From contig CM073330.1 of the NCBI GenBank assembly GCA_037043015.1, forward strand, positions 16,076,512-16,140,511: a stretch of DNA of 64,000 nt, in the 5' to 3' direction. The notes beneath the pieces were generated by a model. The model searched no databases, was not told where the DNA came from, and saw only the letters and a list, made by a program, of their open reading frames with translations. This DNA is from Bryum argenteum (lineage: Eukaryota; Streptophyta; Bryopsida; Bryales; Bryaceae). A program made the translations under genes and the position numbers. Below are positions 11,781 to 23,274 of this stretch, one piece after another (the first letter of the stretch is position 1; every line of letters starts with the position of its first letter).

Positions 11781-12575
11781 TGTTAGCCTGGGTTTCGGGT
11801 ATGGAGACGGCCGAGGTGTACAGGGAAGGTAAGAACGGGGAAGGATGTGCGATATCCGGACCTGTGGCTTGTACCCACGGTTGATCCCCGGGGTTCAGGG
11901 TAAGTAGGCCCGATGTGGCTCGGCCATCGTATGTCGGGAATGATTACTTCAACCGAGCCGAGTCAACCTTGCGGTGTCGGGGTCTGGTTTGAAGCGCCGA
12001 GGCTCCGGGCCGAGTTCAGCGGTGTTGTTTCCTTCGTCCGTGGTGCCCGGTCCGTGTGTATGCGCCATCTATCTCGAGTCGAGGGAGCGATACCACTAAG
12101 TCGTGCAAACTCGCGGCCGTCCGGGAGCACGGATGGTTCTATCCAAGGAGTCCACGGTGCCGCGAGTGGTGTGGAAGGAGAAGACGAATCGGCAATCAAG
12201 CACGAGAAGAGAAGGGTTTAAGTGAGGGTAGACAATAGCAATAGCAGAATGTAGAAAGAGAAGCGAGTCCCGAATTGGTATTGAATCGGTGAATGCCGAG
12301 TGGCTACAAGATTGTGTCCGTGGTGTTCGTGGCTATCACGCTATTCGGGAATCCAGGAAGCGCCCCTCATCGTAATTCTACTCGCTACTTATAATAAAAC
12401 CTAATTCCTCTATTTGTCTTGTTGCCTTAATGATTCTCGCGCCCGTGGTCTCGATCTTCGTGGTCCCTGTCACTGTGCCTCCGGCCTCGAGCCCCGTGGT
12501 CGTCGTTATGCCTTGGTCTCCCCGTGGACCTCCTGGTCGTTGGTAATGATACCCGCGGCGCCATGGCGGGTAACA
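11781..12575 (-). repeat. 5' LTR of the Ty3 element (right)
   Basis: A 795-bp repeat with TG/CA termini. It is the upstream LTR relative to the minus-strand coding direction and the partner of 2645-3437. Confidence 0.93.
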
Positions 12576-12580
12576 ACTTG
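12576..12580. repeat. Target site duplication of the Ty3 element, right copy
   Basis: ACTTG immediately after the right LTR, matching 2640-2644. Confidence 0.95.
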
Positions 12581-13397
12581 GGCTTGAGTTGCCTTGAACA
12601 TTGGATCCGCTACCTTGCTCACCTCCTAAACCATGTGTACCTCCTGTATGCATTGGAGAAGGGTAGTTCGAACTAGATCCACCTCTACCGTGTTCGCGTT
12701 CAACTCCGTACGTGCTTTGCTGATGAGGTGGCATATAACCCACAGGAGTACCGAATTGGTGGTTACCATGGTAATACCCCTCACTTCCTGTGCCAAAGGA
12801 TATTGGTGCTTGACGATCGTCATGGTTTGAAACTTGGTTACTGCCCCCATATGCCCTTGGAGTTCCTTGTTGTTGAAGTTGGGCATCCATATCAGCTGAA
12901 CGTTCTGAATAAGTAGTATAACAATCGCTTAGTCCGATCCAATTCGTTGGAATGAATCGGTTGCTGCGATCCAATAAATGCACGTTCAAACCTATCACAG
13001 TGGTCCAGTCAATATCCTTGTGAAGGACTATTTCAGCCCAGACCATGGCCATGGTAGAATACAACATCAATTCTGGCCTTGTGTTCTTGATTCCAACCGC
13101 AATTGTGACTTCATGATATCTGTGCGCAAAATGGTCATTCTTGCAACTCTTCACTGGGCCTTCTCGACGAGGACCATATTTCTCTGCTTCGTGACGCGGC
13201 CATAACTTCATTATGTGATACATCTTCACGTACTTCTTGCACATGGTGCAATTCCAAATGTCTGCCCTCTCCTCTCGCCAACCCGGCTCTGCAACACAGT
13301 TTGGGTCACTCCATGCTTCCCAATCCATTTTTGGAGGGTCGCCCTTTGGTCGTGGGGACTTGGCCTCGCCCCTCGAACATGAAAACTTCGGCGCCAT
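12576..13397 (-). pseudogene. Gene 1, 5' part: unknown-family protein (GW..CKKYVKMYHI..LWPR domain)
   Basis: The frame starts at an ATG at 13397 (MAPKFSCSRGE) and is open for 274 codons to the Ty3 insertion, then continues in phase at 2639. An N-terminal domain of about 130 residues holds conserved blocks also found in genes 2 and 3: PGW, a CKKYVKMYHI-KLWPR block, CKNDHFAHR followed by EV, and MVWAEIVLHKDIDW. Its Cys and His pattern could bind a metal, which is an inference. After it comes a disordered Gly/Gln/Ser/Tyr-rich stretch (residues about 170-280). I do not recognise the family. A GC-rich repeat block begins about 150 bp upstream of the ATG. Gene 1 and gene 2 are divergent, 5.5 kb apart. 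The Ty3 insertion separates the conserved domain from the C-terminal third of the protein. Confidence 0.75.
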
Positions 13398-13544
13398 TCT
13401 CAGCAGCGACAAGTATCACAGTGTGGGCGTGGGTGACCCACGCGGACTCTGAGCAACGCAGTCGATGCAGCTTAAAAAAAAGCCACAATGTACAGCCCGT
13501 TCACCAGAGTGAGGGAGAATGAGCCCCTCCCGTCCTATTTATGC

Positions 13545-13820
13545 CGACCGGGGATCGGACGCTATTGGCCAGCTGGCACTGGCCGTCCGATCCGGACGGC
13601 ACCGGTCAAATCGCCGGTCGAGCGGCCTGGATCGGACGTACGACCGATCGGGGTCGCACGACCGATCGGTCGATCGGAGCCGCCGATGCCGGCCGACCGA
13701 TCCAAGCGACCGGCGAACGGTCGGCCGACCGGCAGTGCGACCGGGCCGGCGTCCGACGACCGCCGACCGGACCAGCGACCGGCACGGCGACCGGCCTAGC
13801 GACCGGCGATCGGCCCGGCG
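13545..13820. repeat. GC-rich repeat block 1
   Basis: Dense imperfect repeats of GACCGATCGG, GGTCGGCCG and CGACCGGC, many of them palindromic. The block is about 70% GC against AT-rich surroundings and lies just upstream of gene 1. Open frames across it are an effect of base composition. Confidence 0.85.
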
Positions 13821-14549
13821 TACCTCCCTTCCCCCTACCTCTCTTCTCCCTCCACTACTTGCATCTCCCCAACTCTCCCCTTGCACAATTTCGATGACTT
13901 CCTCCATTACATATTTGTAATTTAAATAGTACTATTTTTAGCTTGAATAGTCCATGTGGCGTCTAAATATGGACAGGGAATGTTCTGACAAGGGAATGTG
14001 GGGAATATCTTTTCGTCATAAACGGGAATGTTTTATGACAAAGATACTATGGGCTTTAAATAAATCTATAATAAGGGACTCTTTGCAAGAGGAGTGAAGG
14101 CCAACAAATCTCCAAGCCAATTCACTCACTTTTTGAGTTATGTTGCCCAATTACCTTGAATTGGACAAAACATTTAACAATCAATATAGTGGGGCCAATT
14201 TTCCCATTTGTGAAGTCCTTCGGAGTTGATGCCCATCTCTAGAAGGAGAGCCAAGGCCATGGGGCCAATTCTTATTATTAGCTAGAGTCCATGTTTTTTA
14301 TTTGTACACATTTATTTTTTATTTTTAATTATTTTGAAATATTCTTTCCTAACACCTTAACAACCACGGCCACCGATTCGGCTTTTACCGTCACGGCCAA
14401 AAAATGTTTCATAGTCAACTTCAAATGTTATGATCTCGCATCTAGTGATGATCCAACGGTTGAAGATTTCACACTACTACAGATGGTAGTCTACTCAAGA
14501 TCCTATGGTTGAAATTATAAAATATATCCAAAAATATTGGACATAGCCC

Positions 14550-14845
14550 CTTTATGGTGAAACCACCTATTGTCGTGCACTTAAGGAAAATTGAGGGAAT
14601 CTATATACTTGGAGTGAGAAATGAGTGGGTTACTATTTTTCACGGATAGGGAATAGGAAAAGACAAGCTAACCCTTATTTATGTGCTTTTTTAAAGCACA
14701 CACATAATTAAATAAAATTTTTAGAAGGAGAAGCCTAAAGGCGGGCACCCTAAATAGGTACGCATGAGGTACATGCAAGGGAGGTGAGATCTTTATAAAG
14801 GCAAGAATCTTGGGTGCCCGCCTTTAGGTGGTTTTACCATAGTTC
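14550..14845. mobile_element. Small inverted-repeat element (MITE-like)
   Basis: An inner perfect 17-bp inverted repeat, CCTAAAGGCGGGCACCC at 14734-14750 and its complement at 14812-14828. An outer imperfect pair lies near 14554-14573 (TATGGTGAAACCACCTA) and 14826-14842. Both lie inside DNA that unit A has and unit B lacks, as expected of a later insertion. I could not define a target duplication, so the ends are approximate. Confidence 0.5.
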
Positions 14846-15818
14846 ATAGTGGTGAGTGTATTTATTGCAAGCTCCTATGGATTGACATTCATTTCTTCTA
14901 TCTCCCAACTTTTGTCAAAAATTTATCCATTCTCACTAGGAGATTTTGCCATGTATTGGGCCCCATTCATGGCTTGGCCCCTAGTGTGTACCCTGAGGTG
15001 GCCTTAAATCCTCTCATATTACATTCCATAAATTATAACTATTCCTTGATGAGAGTATACTGATCTCCTTGGGGAGATCTAAGTATATATGAAATGTAGG
15101 TGAGCATGTGTGAGCACTTAGTTCTCATAACTTTGGTATAACTGTGTTTGTCAATATTTAGACTTTCTATTTGGGCCTTAACTTTTCCACATTTTATGGT
15201 CTATATTATTTGATGTGCATTTGGAAATTACTCCATCGTTTTGTATCTAATTTAGTAGTACTTATTATAAAAAAACATTGTGCTTAAACAATTAATTCTA
15301 TTATTGGCTATTTCTTGTCTGACACCCTTCAACTAACCTAGGAGTATATTTATAATCTAGTACATATAATTGTAACTAATTTGCACATATTCTTTTTAAA
15401 AAATTAATTGTAGCAATATTCTTATTGTATGTATTTGAATAATTACTTAATTCCCTCTTACAAAGGTAAGAGAAATAAGTTTCTATTGTTACTATTTTGC
15501 GATCATAAAATAAGAGAAATAAATAGGGAGACAAATAAATTTATGAAAATATCCCACCCTATAAGTGTTTAACATATGGCAATAATGGCATCAACTTCTA
15601 AATTTTTAATCATATTTGATATTGTACACGTATAGAACATTAGTACTAAGATTAGATGTTAAATAAAATTGTGGGCCGTATACTATGATTGATTGATTTG
15701 GGAATAGAATATTTTGAAGAGCCATCACTTTTTTCATTTACAATATCTAATGTATAAAATGAGTTGTGGATAGGATTTAAGTTCTTGGTTTAAGATGTAT
15801 GAATTACTATCTAGGCCT

Positions 15819-15852
15819 CTAGGGTTAGGGTTTAGGGTTTACGGTTTAGGGT
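15819..15852 (+). repeat. Telomere-like TTTAGGG repeats, forward
   Basis: About four imperfect copies of the plant telomere repeat, read as TTTAGGG on the plus strand. Confidence 0.8.
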
Positions 15853-16044
15853 CTTCAGGATTTGGGATAGATTTCATTTTAATCCTAGTTTAATCCATGT
15901 GGGCCAAAGTTCAGTCACATATCCTCATAGATTACGAGATCATAACATGTTAGTAGAGAAGAGAATTTATAAAATTTCTTCATTGAAGTGAACATTGAAG
16001 TGAAAATTCATATAACAAAGCTACAGCAATTGTGAAATTTTCAA

Positions 16045-16079
16045 CTAAACCCTAAACCCTAAACCCTAAACCCTAAATC
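16045..16079 (-). repeat. Telomere-like CCCTAAA repeats, inverted
   Basis: Four to five copies of CCCTAAA on the plus strand, facing the repeats at 15819-15852 across about 190 bp. Neither group has a counterpart at the matching place in unit B. Confidence 0.85.
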
Positions 16080-16289
16080 CGCAACCACTAAAGCCTACCC
16101 ATGAATAAAGAATTCATAGCATTTCAGAAATCAACATAGGATTCCTTATTTCATTGTGTATTAATCACTGAGAATCTAATAACAGAAATCTTTGAGGGAT
16201 TAAAAAGGATCCTATGAAATTTTGAAAGATTTCAGTAATATATTGGAAACGAAGAATAAAAAATAAAAATAAAAAGAAAAAAAGGGAAA

Positions 16290-16495
16290 ACCCCGACCGG
16301 CCGGCCCGATGGCGATGTACGATCGGTCGATCTGGGCCGCTGGTGCCCGGCCGACCGATCTGAGCGACCGCGGGACCGGCCTACCGACCGACCAGGCGAC
16401 CGGGACCGGCCTGGCGAACGGGGACCGGCCCGGCGATCGGCGGTCGCCCTGCCGACCGACCGGTCGACTATCAGTCGGTCGGCCCGCGTACCTCC
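16290..16495. repeat. GC-rich repeat block 2
   Basis: The same GACCGGCC and CGGTCG repeat style as block 1, with the same CT-rich sequence on its right. No adjacent gene. Confidence 0.8.
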
Positions 16496-18480
16496 TTCCC
16501 CCTCCTCTTCTTGCCTCTCCCCAAAACTCCCCGTTTGCACAACATCTCTCACTTCCCTGCATTGCATATTTGCATTTCTATATTTAGCGTCTCTCGTCCA
16601 CGTGGCGTGTAAATCAGGGTAGGGAATGTTCTGACAAGGGAATGTCGGGAGGATCTCTTTGTCAGAAACAAGAATGTTTTATGACAAAGATACTCTAGGC
16701 TCTAAATAATTCTATAATAAGGGACTCTTTACAAGGGGAGTCACGGCCAACATATCTCCCATGCCAATTCCCCCATTTGTGAAGGCGTTGGGAGTTGGTG
16801 CCCATTTCTAGAAGGAAAACGATGGTCATGGGGCCAATTCTTATTATTAGCTAGAGTCCATGTTTTTGATTTGTTCACATTGATTTTATTGTTTAAAAAT
16901 ATTATTTATTAATTTGAATCAACAAAAGGCTTTTACGCCATGAATTGACATTCATTTCTTGTATCTCCCAAGTTTTGTCAAAAATTGATCCATCCTTATA
17001 ACGAGATGTTGTCATGTATTGGCCCCATTAATGGCTTGGCCCCTATTGTGTACTTTGAGTTGGCCCAAAATCCTCTCATATCACGTTCCAGACATTTTAG
17101 CTATTTCTTGATGAGAGTATATTTATGTCTAACATTGGAGAGATCTAAGTATATATTAAATGTAGGTGAGCATGTGTGAGTATTTTGTCTTCATAACTTT
17201 GGTATTACCGTATTAGTCAATATTTAAACTTCCTATTTAGCCCTTAAGTTCTCCACATTTTGTGGTCTATATTATTTGATGTGCATTTAGAAATAACTCC
17301 ATCATTCTGTATCTAATTTAGTAGTACTTATTATTAAAAAACACTGTGCTTAAACAACTCATTCTATTATTGGTTATTTTTATTTGACACCCTTGAACTA
17401 AGCTAGGAGTATATTTATATCCTCTAGGTCATCTAATTGTAACTGATTTGCACATATTCTTTTTAAATAGTTAATTGTAGCATTTTTCTTATTGTATGTA
17501 TTTGAATAATTATTTATTTCCCTCTTACAAAGGTAATAGAAATACATTTCTATTGTTTTCTATTTTGTGATCATAAATGAAGAGAAGTAAAATGGGAGAC
17601 AAATAAATGTATGAAAATATCGCACCCTATAAGTTTTTAACACATGGCAATAATGAAATCAACTTATAAAGTTTTAATCATATTTGATATTGTACATGTA
17701 TAGTACTGAGATTTTATGTTAAAAAAAGTTGATTATTCTTATATTAGAAACCTGGATTGATTGATTTGGGAATAGAATATTTTGAATAGCCAAGTATATT
17801 TTAAATGGATAACAATTGCACTTCTCTACATCGCATAGTTATTATGTCCAAAATAATCTATTTTGTATTTATCATTATTGATGAAGATGTTATTGACATG
17901 GAATTCATCACACCTTTATTGCATAGAATAAATTGGTACAATATTCAACATTCAACATAGGATTTACGATTCTAGAATCTTCAATCTCATAGCCTATTTT
18001 TAATCGAATGACCCGTTTACAAAATAAGGGTCCTATATTAAAATGAGGATACTCCAATTGACATTCTCAACCATGCAATATTGTAATAGACTTACTGTTG
18101 TAGGTCATGTGGCTCAAAGTTTGATTCAGAAAGCCAATGGCCAATTAATTTTCAAAAAGAAAATAAAGAAGAAAGAAACTTTTTGGACCCAAATGTATGC
18201 CTCATGTATGAAACATCTTTGATATTGTGAAGATTTTTATTTTATAGAGTTGACTCGAAATGGTTTTGATCTCAAAATTTAAAGTGAAAATGTAACTGTG
18301 AGTAAAGAATATATAGCATTTCAGAAATCAACATAGGATTCCTTTTTTCATTCTATAATAATCACTAAAATCGAATAACATAAATCTTTGAGGAATCAAA
18401 AAGGATCCTATGAAATTGTGTAAGATTTCAGTAAAATATTTTAGAAAAAAATTAAAAATTAAAAAAAAAAATTAAAAAAA
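16290..18480. repeat. Repeat unit B: GC block plus AT-rich tract
   Basis: The second copy of the unit described at 13545-16270, shorter because it lacks the two insertions found there. Its right end (AGCATTTCAGAAATCAACATA and a run of A/T before the next GC block) matches the right end of unit A. No gene seen. Confidence 0.8.
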
Positions 18481-18489
18481 CCGTAGGTG

Positions 18490-18700
18490 CCCAGGAGAGC
18501 GGCCGCCCACATCGGTCGGCCGGCATCGGTCGGCCGTAATCGACCGGCCGTCATCGGTCGGCGAGATCGAGCGGCCACGATCGGCCGGCCCCGATCGGGC
18601 GCCCGGATCGACCGGCCAGGATCCGTCCGCCGGACCGGCCGCTCAGCATCGGTTGCGGCCGTGATTGGCCGAGCGACCGGTCCGTGCGGCCGGTCTCTAG
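18490..18700. repeat. GC-rich repeat block 3, upstream of gene 2
   Basis: Repeats of CGGTCGGCCG and GATCGACCGGCC. The block ends about 220 bp before the ATG at 18919. A GATAAAAGG stretch near 18717 between block and gene could serve as a TATA element. Confidence 0.8.
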
Positions 18701-21700
18701 GGTTGGAAAACTTAGGGGATAAAAGGCTCTTGGGCCTCATTTCCCCTCACTTCTTCTCGAATCCATCCATCTCAACTGGGCTGCAACCGTGGACATTAGC
18801 TTCTCGTGTGCTGCATTTGTGGTGGCGGGTAGAAGTCAGCGTGATACTTGCGATTGCTGCATCGAATTTTTGCATACTTGGGGTATCTTCGGGGTATTTC
18901 AAATACTCCCTATTCTTCATGGCTACGGATACCGATAACACGAACATGGAGGTTGATTCTATAGAGACCTTGAGGTTACCTGCGAGGCTGCGACAGAAAA
19001 CACAAACGCAGAATTGGTGGGGACTAGGTTGGTTTTACAAGAGACACCGTCAAAGAGAGTGAAACCAAAAGGAGCGAGACATGAGGTGCATTACGAGATC
19101 TTGGATAATGAGGACATCAAAGCTGAAAGCGGTTGGGCCAATGAAACGGAGGAATACTGGAGATTGGCGACGTGCAAGAAATATGTGAAGATGTATCACA
19201 TTGGGAAACTTTGGCCTCGAGAATGTCACAAAGTTAATACCAATAATTTTACTTGCAACCCACAAACATGCAAGGATGATCACTTTCTTCATCGTGCTGA
19301 AGAAGTTTGGGTGGCATTGTTTGGAACTCGTCCCAAGTGCAAAGGTTACTTTTCCTATACGCTTTTGAGCATGGTTTATGCTGAGCTAATACTGAAGCGA
19401 ACGGTGAACTGGAGCACATTCACAGCGAGCAGTGCATTTTCTCTTCGAATCGGGAGAAATCAGAAGGATATCCCAGATATGTTTGATCTAGGATCAAACT
19501 CGACAAAGGCTTTATTGCAGCAGTTGAGGAGGAAAACTCATGAGACGGCGGTGAAGGATTCTCCTCCCACAACCACGACACAGCAGGGGGATGGAAGGAA
19601 TATGGTTGCCACGGATGCCCCAATCGTAGAACCAGCTAGAACTGATAGGCTAGAAGATGCAAACGTAGTTGAAGAACCTCATGTGACTCCGGTACCAACA
19701 TCAGAGGAGGCAGGGCCAAGTGAACCACGGGAAACCATATCACCAACGGATGCCATGGATGACATGGATCCCGAGTCGGGTATGGTGGGAAATTTCGAGG
19801 AGTACCTGCGTACGGTACCAAGCAGTAAGAAATTGGAGGAGTGGCTGAACACCGCACAAAAAATGGCAGATTGGTGCAATGAGGTAGATAAAGAGAGAGG
19901 ATTGCCGGGGAATGATTGGGGAGTTACCTCGGCTAATCACATAGTTGGTGTAGGGACCATCTTGAAGCAGGGGTCACAAATACTTGCTCGTATGGCTCCC
20001 GATTTTGTGGAGATGAATCACACTATGGCAGGTATCATGCCCAACGTTCTATAGGCTGCCATAAATTATGAGGCAATCATAGATCGATTCCAGCTTCTAC
20101 TGAAGGACCGAGTGAAGACTGAGCTAATCATTGTGAAACAGGAGAAACAACACCAAATTACGCAACGTCTCCTTGACGAGTTTTACAGGGAATTGCGTTT
20201 GTTTGGCCAAGGTCCTGCTAGCGAGTATGTGGCAAAGTACCAAGAAGCAATGCGCCAAAGGGATGCATTAGAAGACTTAGAAGATAATGACAAGTTTGTT
20301 CCATCACAGAATGACACTCCGGGGGCTTCATGTAGTCATGTTGTTCCAGAATGTGATGCGGGTGGTAAAGAGGATGGTAAAGAGGATGGTGAAAAGGATG
20401 GTAATACAGATAAGGGGAAGACCATTATCGGGACTTCTGATAGTCTTTTTCTTTTACAATTTGATGCGGGTGGTAAAGAGGATGGAGAAGAAGATAAGAG
20501 AAAGACCTATCTCAGGGAATTATCTCCTCTTAAAGAGAATGGTGGAGAGGATGGTAAAGAAGATAAGGGAAAGACCATTATCGAAATAGACGATGATGAA
20601 AGTCCGTGGGAAATGAAGTTGAAGATATCACAAAAGGACAGAGATGATGCACTCGCATGCGCACGAGCATGGACAATGAAGTTCAAGGCTGCGAATAAGG
20701 AGAGAGATGTTGCAGTTGCAAAATTGGACGAGGAAGCAAAAGCATGGTCACTGAAGTTGGAGGCTACAAGTAAAGAGAGAGATGAGGCAGTCGCTGAATT
20801 GGCTGCATTACGGAAATCCTTCAAATCGGTAGATTCTACAAGGGGATTCTATAAAAACGTACTACCATGGTTGGGATGGGTTCATCGACTTCAAGATAGG
20901 GAGAATTTGGTTTCGAGGGCATGTGACAATCTCAAATCGATTGCAGCTACATCAAAAGATTCACGTGAAGTTGTAGAAGATTCATTGGACAAGTTCCTTG
21001 ACAACAGATCGAAAAAACGATATGACCCTGTAGATGTCAATTTTTGGGGGGATATTGAAGAGATGATGGAGCGTACAAACCACTTTAAGATGGGGCGAAA
21101 CAATGATGTTGATTGGACTTTGGAGATAGAAAAAGGATGGGCGCCGTACAATAGATTCTCATCGCACCTACACGAGTCAGCTCGCATTGTAATCAACACA
21201 TGTGACCCTCCTCCAGCAATACTTAATGACAAATGTGCAGTGTGCCTACATCATTTTGGTCCAGAGGGAGCATACACGTTGGGCCAATGTGGCCATAGCT
21301 TTCATGTTACTTGCATATGCCAATATGCCATATCAAAATCGGTATGTGCGGTATGTCGCTCCCCATTTAGCAGGAGATTCTACGAGATGATGGGCATACG
21401 AGATCTTATGCCACCAGGGCACGAGTTCAACCGATGGAATCTTCCACTGGATCAATTCCCGAAGAGATTTCTAAACTACTCTGATTGGGGACATGCACTT
21501 CAGTGGAATCCGACCAAATTACAACACCAACTAGCCATTGAATATGGTCGGGAGCATAAGCCCTTAGTTTGGATGACACAAGATTACAAAATAGAGATAA
21601 GGGCGAGGAATATTGAAGATGAAGAGCAACGAGAGTTGTTTTGTCGTAATTTTGGAGGGCATTGGAGCGTCGGACACAACCGTTTCTTTCGATTTCCTCC

Positions 21701-22334
21701 AAAGAGGGTGGAAAAGGGAGAAGATGGTTCGTGGCACGAAATAACCGATTCAACCGGCTTTGGTGAGGAGTACAAGAAGTACGATCATACTCCAATTGGA
21801 AGAGCTATGGTCCTTGCAAAATTGGAGGAAGCCGCAATATTCCGGACTACGATACCGGAAAGTTCTTTTGAAGATGTGGAGGTCTCTTATTGGGATGCGG
21901 TGAAGAAGTTTGATAAGCGTATCGATGACGCCATTACGTTTTGGAGAGCATGTCTTTTAAACCCAAAAGACACACAACTCCTATTATTGGATGAGTTCGA
22001 AGGTGTTGTACAAGATGTCCTTGCACGAATCGAGAAGGCCATGGAAATCTTACGTAACAAACAAGTGGATCCTAGCAAAAAGCGGAAGAGGCAATCGGGC
22101 GAAGATGGGGAGGATAGTTGGCAGGCGGAGATGAGCAGGGTTGTCTTATTAGACACAATTTTCGGAATGTCTGTTTGATTTGTCGTATTGGACATGTCTG
22201 TTAGACGTCGAGTCGACGAAAATGTCGACCGTACCAAAAATTACATAGTAAAAAACTTGTTGAGATTTACCTTGAGATAAAAAGCTATTTTCCTACGTGG
22301 CGTAGGGTTGATAATGACGTGGAAAATCAAAATA

Positions 22335-22618
22335 CACGTCACAGTGGGCGACCGCGGGTGGGCGACCTCGCTAGGCAACTGACGGTCGCACCGGGGCGAA
22401 CGTCGGTCGCCTACTGCGATCGCCGATCGCCCTGGCTGCCGCGAGAAGGCGACCGGCGGTCCAGTATGGAGTCCGGCGATCGCCCTGGCAACCGCTTCTA
22501 GGCGACCTTAGGGGCTAGGAAAAAGTGTCTGCGAGCCAATCTGGACCCCTTCTGTTGGGGCGACCGCCGATCCAGGTGATGGGCGAACGTAGCTCATAGG
22601 GCGACCGGCGGTCTACCC
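22335..22618. repeat. GC-rich block of the hAT element, left
   Basis: Repeats of GGCGACCGGCGGTC, GCGAACGTCGGTCGC and GCGATCGCC between the left terminus and the left arm. Confidence 0.8.
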
Positions 22619-23270
22619 TCTAGAAACGAAGGACATGAACTTTGAAGAGCCATAACTTTTTCATTCGGACTCTGTTTTTGATGAAATCACTTGGGTTGGG
22701 TCCCAAATTAAGTCTAGTTTAGGTGGTGAAAATTGCAGACCCATGCAATTAAGTATGAAAAAATGGCATGCATTTTAGTGAAGGGAGTACTTGTTTCTTG
22801 GGTTTTTAAACATTTGGCATGTTTTACCATTGCAAGCCTATTATGTGACATCAAAAGGGTTTTTGCATGATGTGTTTTAGACAAGTGTGATCTTTAGATG
22901 CATCCCACAATCTTTGTAGTTGGAAGTATATTGATCCAGATAATTTTAGTATTGGCTTTGCAATGATATTTCTACGATAAAAAAAGTGAAAAAGTGGATG
23001 ATTTTTGAAGAGATAGATCTCCTTCAACCATCGTTAGATTTTGAATTTTCATTTTAGAATGGATTCCAATTAGAGTGTTGTATTGGTGATAGAAACCTCG
23101 ATTCATTCGAAGATATATTGAAGATAACGTATAATTTGAGTGCTAGGGATCTAGGTTTGGACTATATTAATTACTTTATAGAATATTTGGCGGTTCTTAT
23201 CATTGCAGGGCTACTATTTGAGCCATAGGGAAGTCCAAGATGTATAGGGAAAAAGAGAGGGAGAGTAGTA
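22612..23270 (+). repeat. hAT element arm, copy P
   Basis: AT-rich arm starting near TCTAGAAACGAAGGACATG. Nearly the same sequence recurs directly at 25042-25700 and inverted at 25847-26440. Confidence 0.9.
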
Positions 23271-23274
23271 TTTA

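Larger units (their letters stand above)
2645..12575 (-). mobile_element. Ty3/gypsy-type LTR retrotransposon inserted in gene 1
   Basis: A 9,931-bp element, coding strand minus, bounded by LTRs of 793 and 795 bp that begin TGTTAGCC and end GGGTAACA on the plus strand, with a 5-bp ACTTG duplication. Reading on the minus strand the parts are: 5' LTR (right), primer site, a poly-T/poly-A low-complexity leader, gag with a zinc knuckle, protease, reverse transcriptase, RNase H, integrase, a further region of about 2.8 kb, polypurine tract and 3' LTR (left). The order protease-RT-RNase H-integrase places it in Ty3/gypsy. I see no chromodomain, and the integrase wording [11 protein letters not shown] resembles Tat/Athila-type lineages, so the clade is tentative. 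The coding region is broken, with several breaks, roughly half a dozen or more. The LTRs look about 95% identical by eye, which indicates a fairly recent but not brand-new insertion. Confidence 0.95.
13545..16270. repeat. Repeat unit A: GC block plus AT-rich tract
   Basis: A GC block, a CT-rich transition (CCTCTCTTCTCCCTCC), then AT-rich sequence. The same order recurs in unit B. Matching parts include 13830-14120 with 16490-16760, 14880-15720 with 16940-17800, and 16100-16270 with 18310-18480, all in direct orientation. Unit A carries extra DNA at about 14310-14870 (a MITE) and 15790-16090 (telomere-like repeats). No gene seen. Confidence 0.8.

Noticed and set aside
13488-13920. Long open frames in several phases across GC block 1
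   Set aside because: They follow from the CGACCG repeat vocabulary, which avoids stop codons in all phases. No start context, no protein-like composition.
15819-16079. Ancient telomere fusion
   Set aside because: Only a few repeats per side and a 190-bp spacer inside a repeat unit. A local insertion is simpler.
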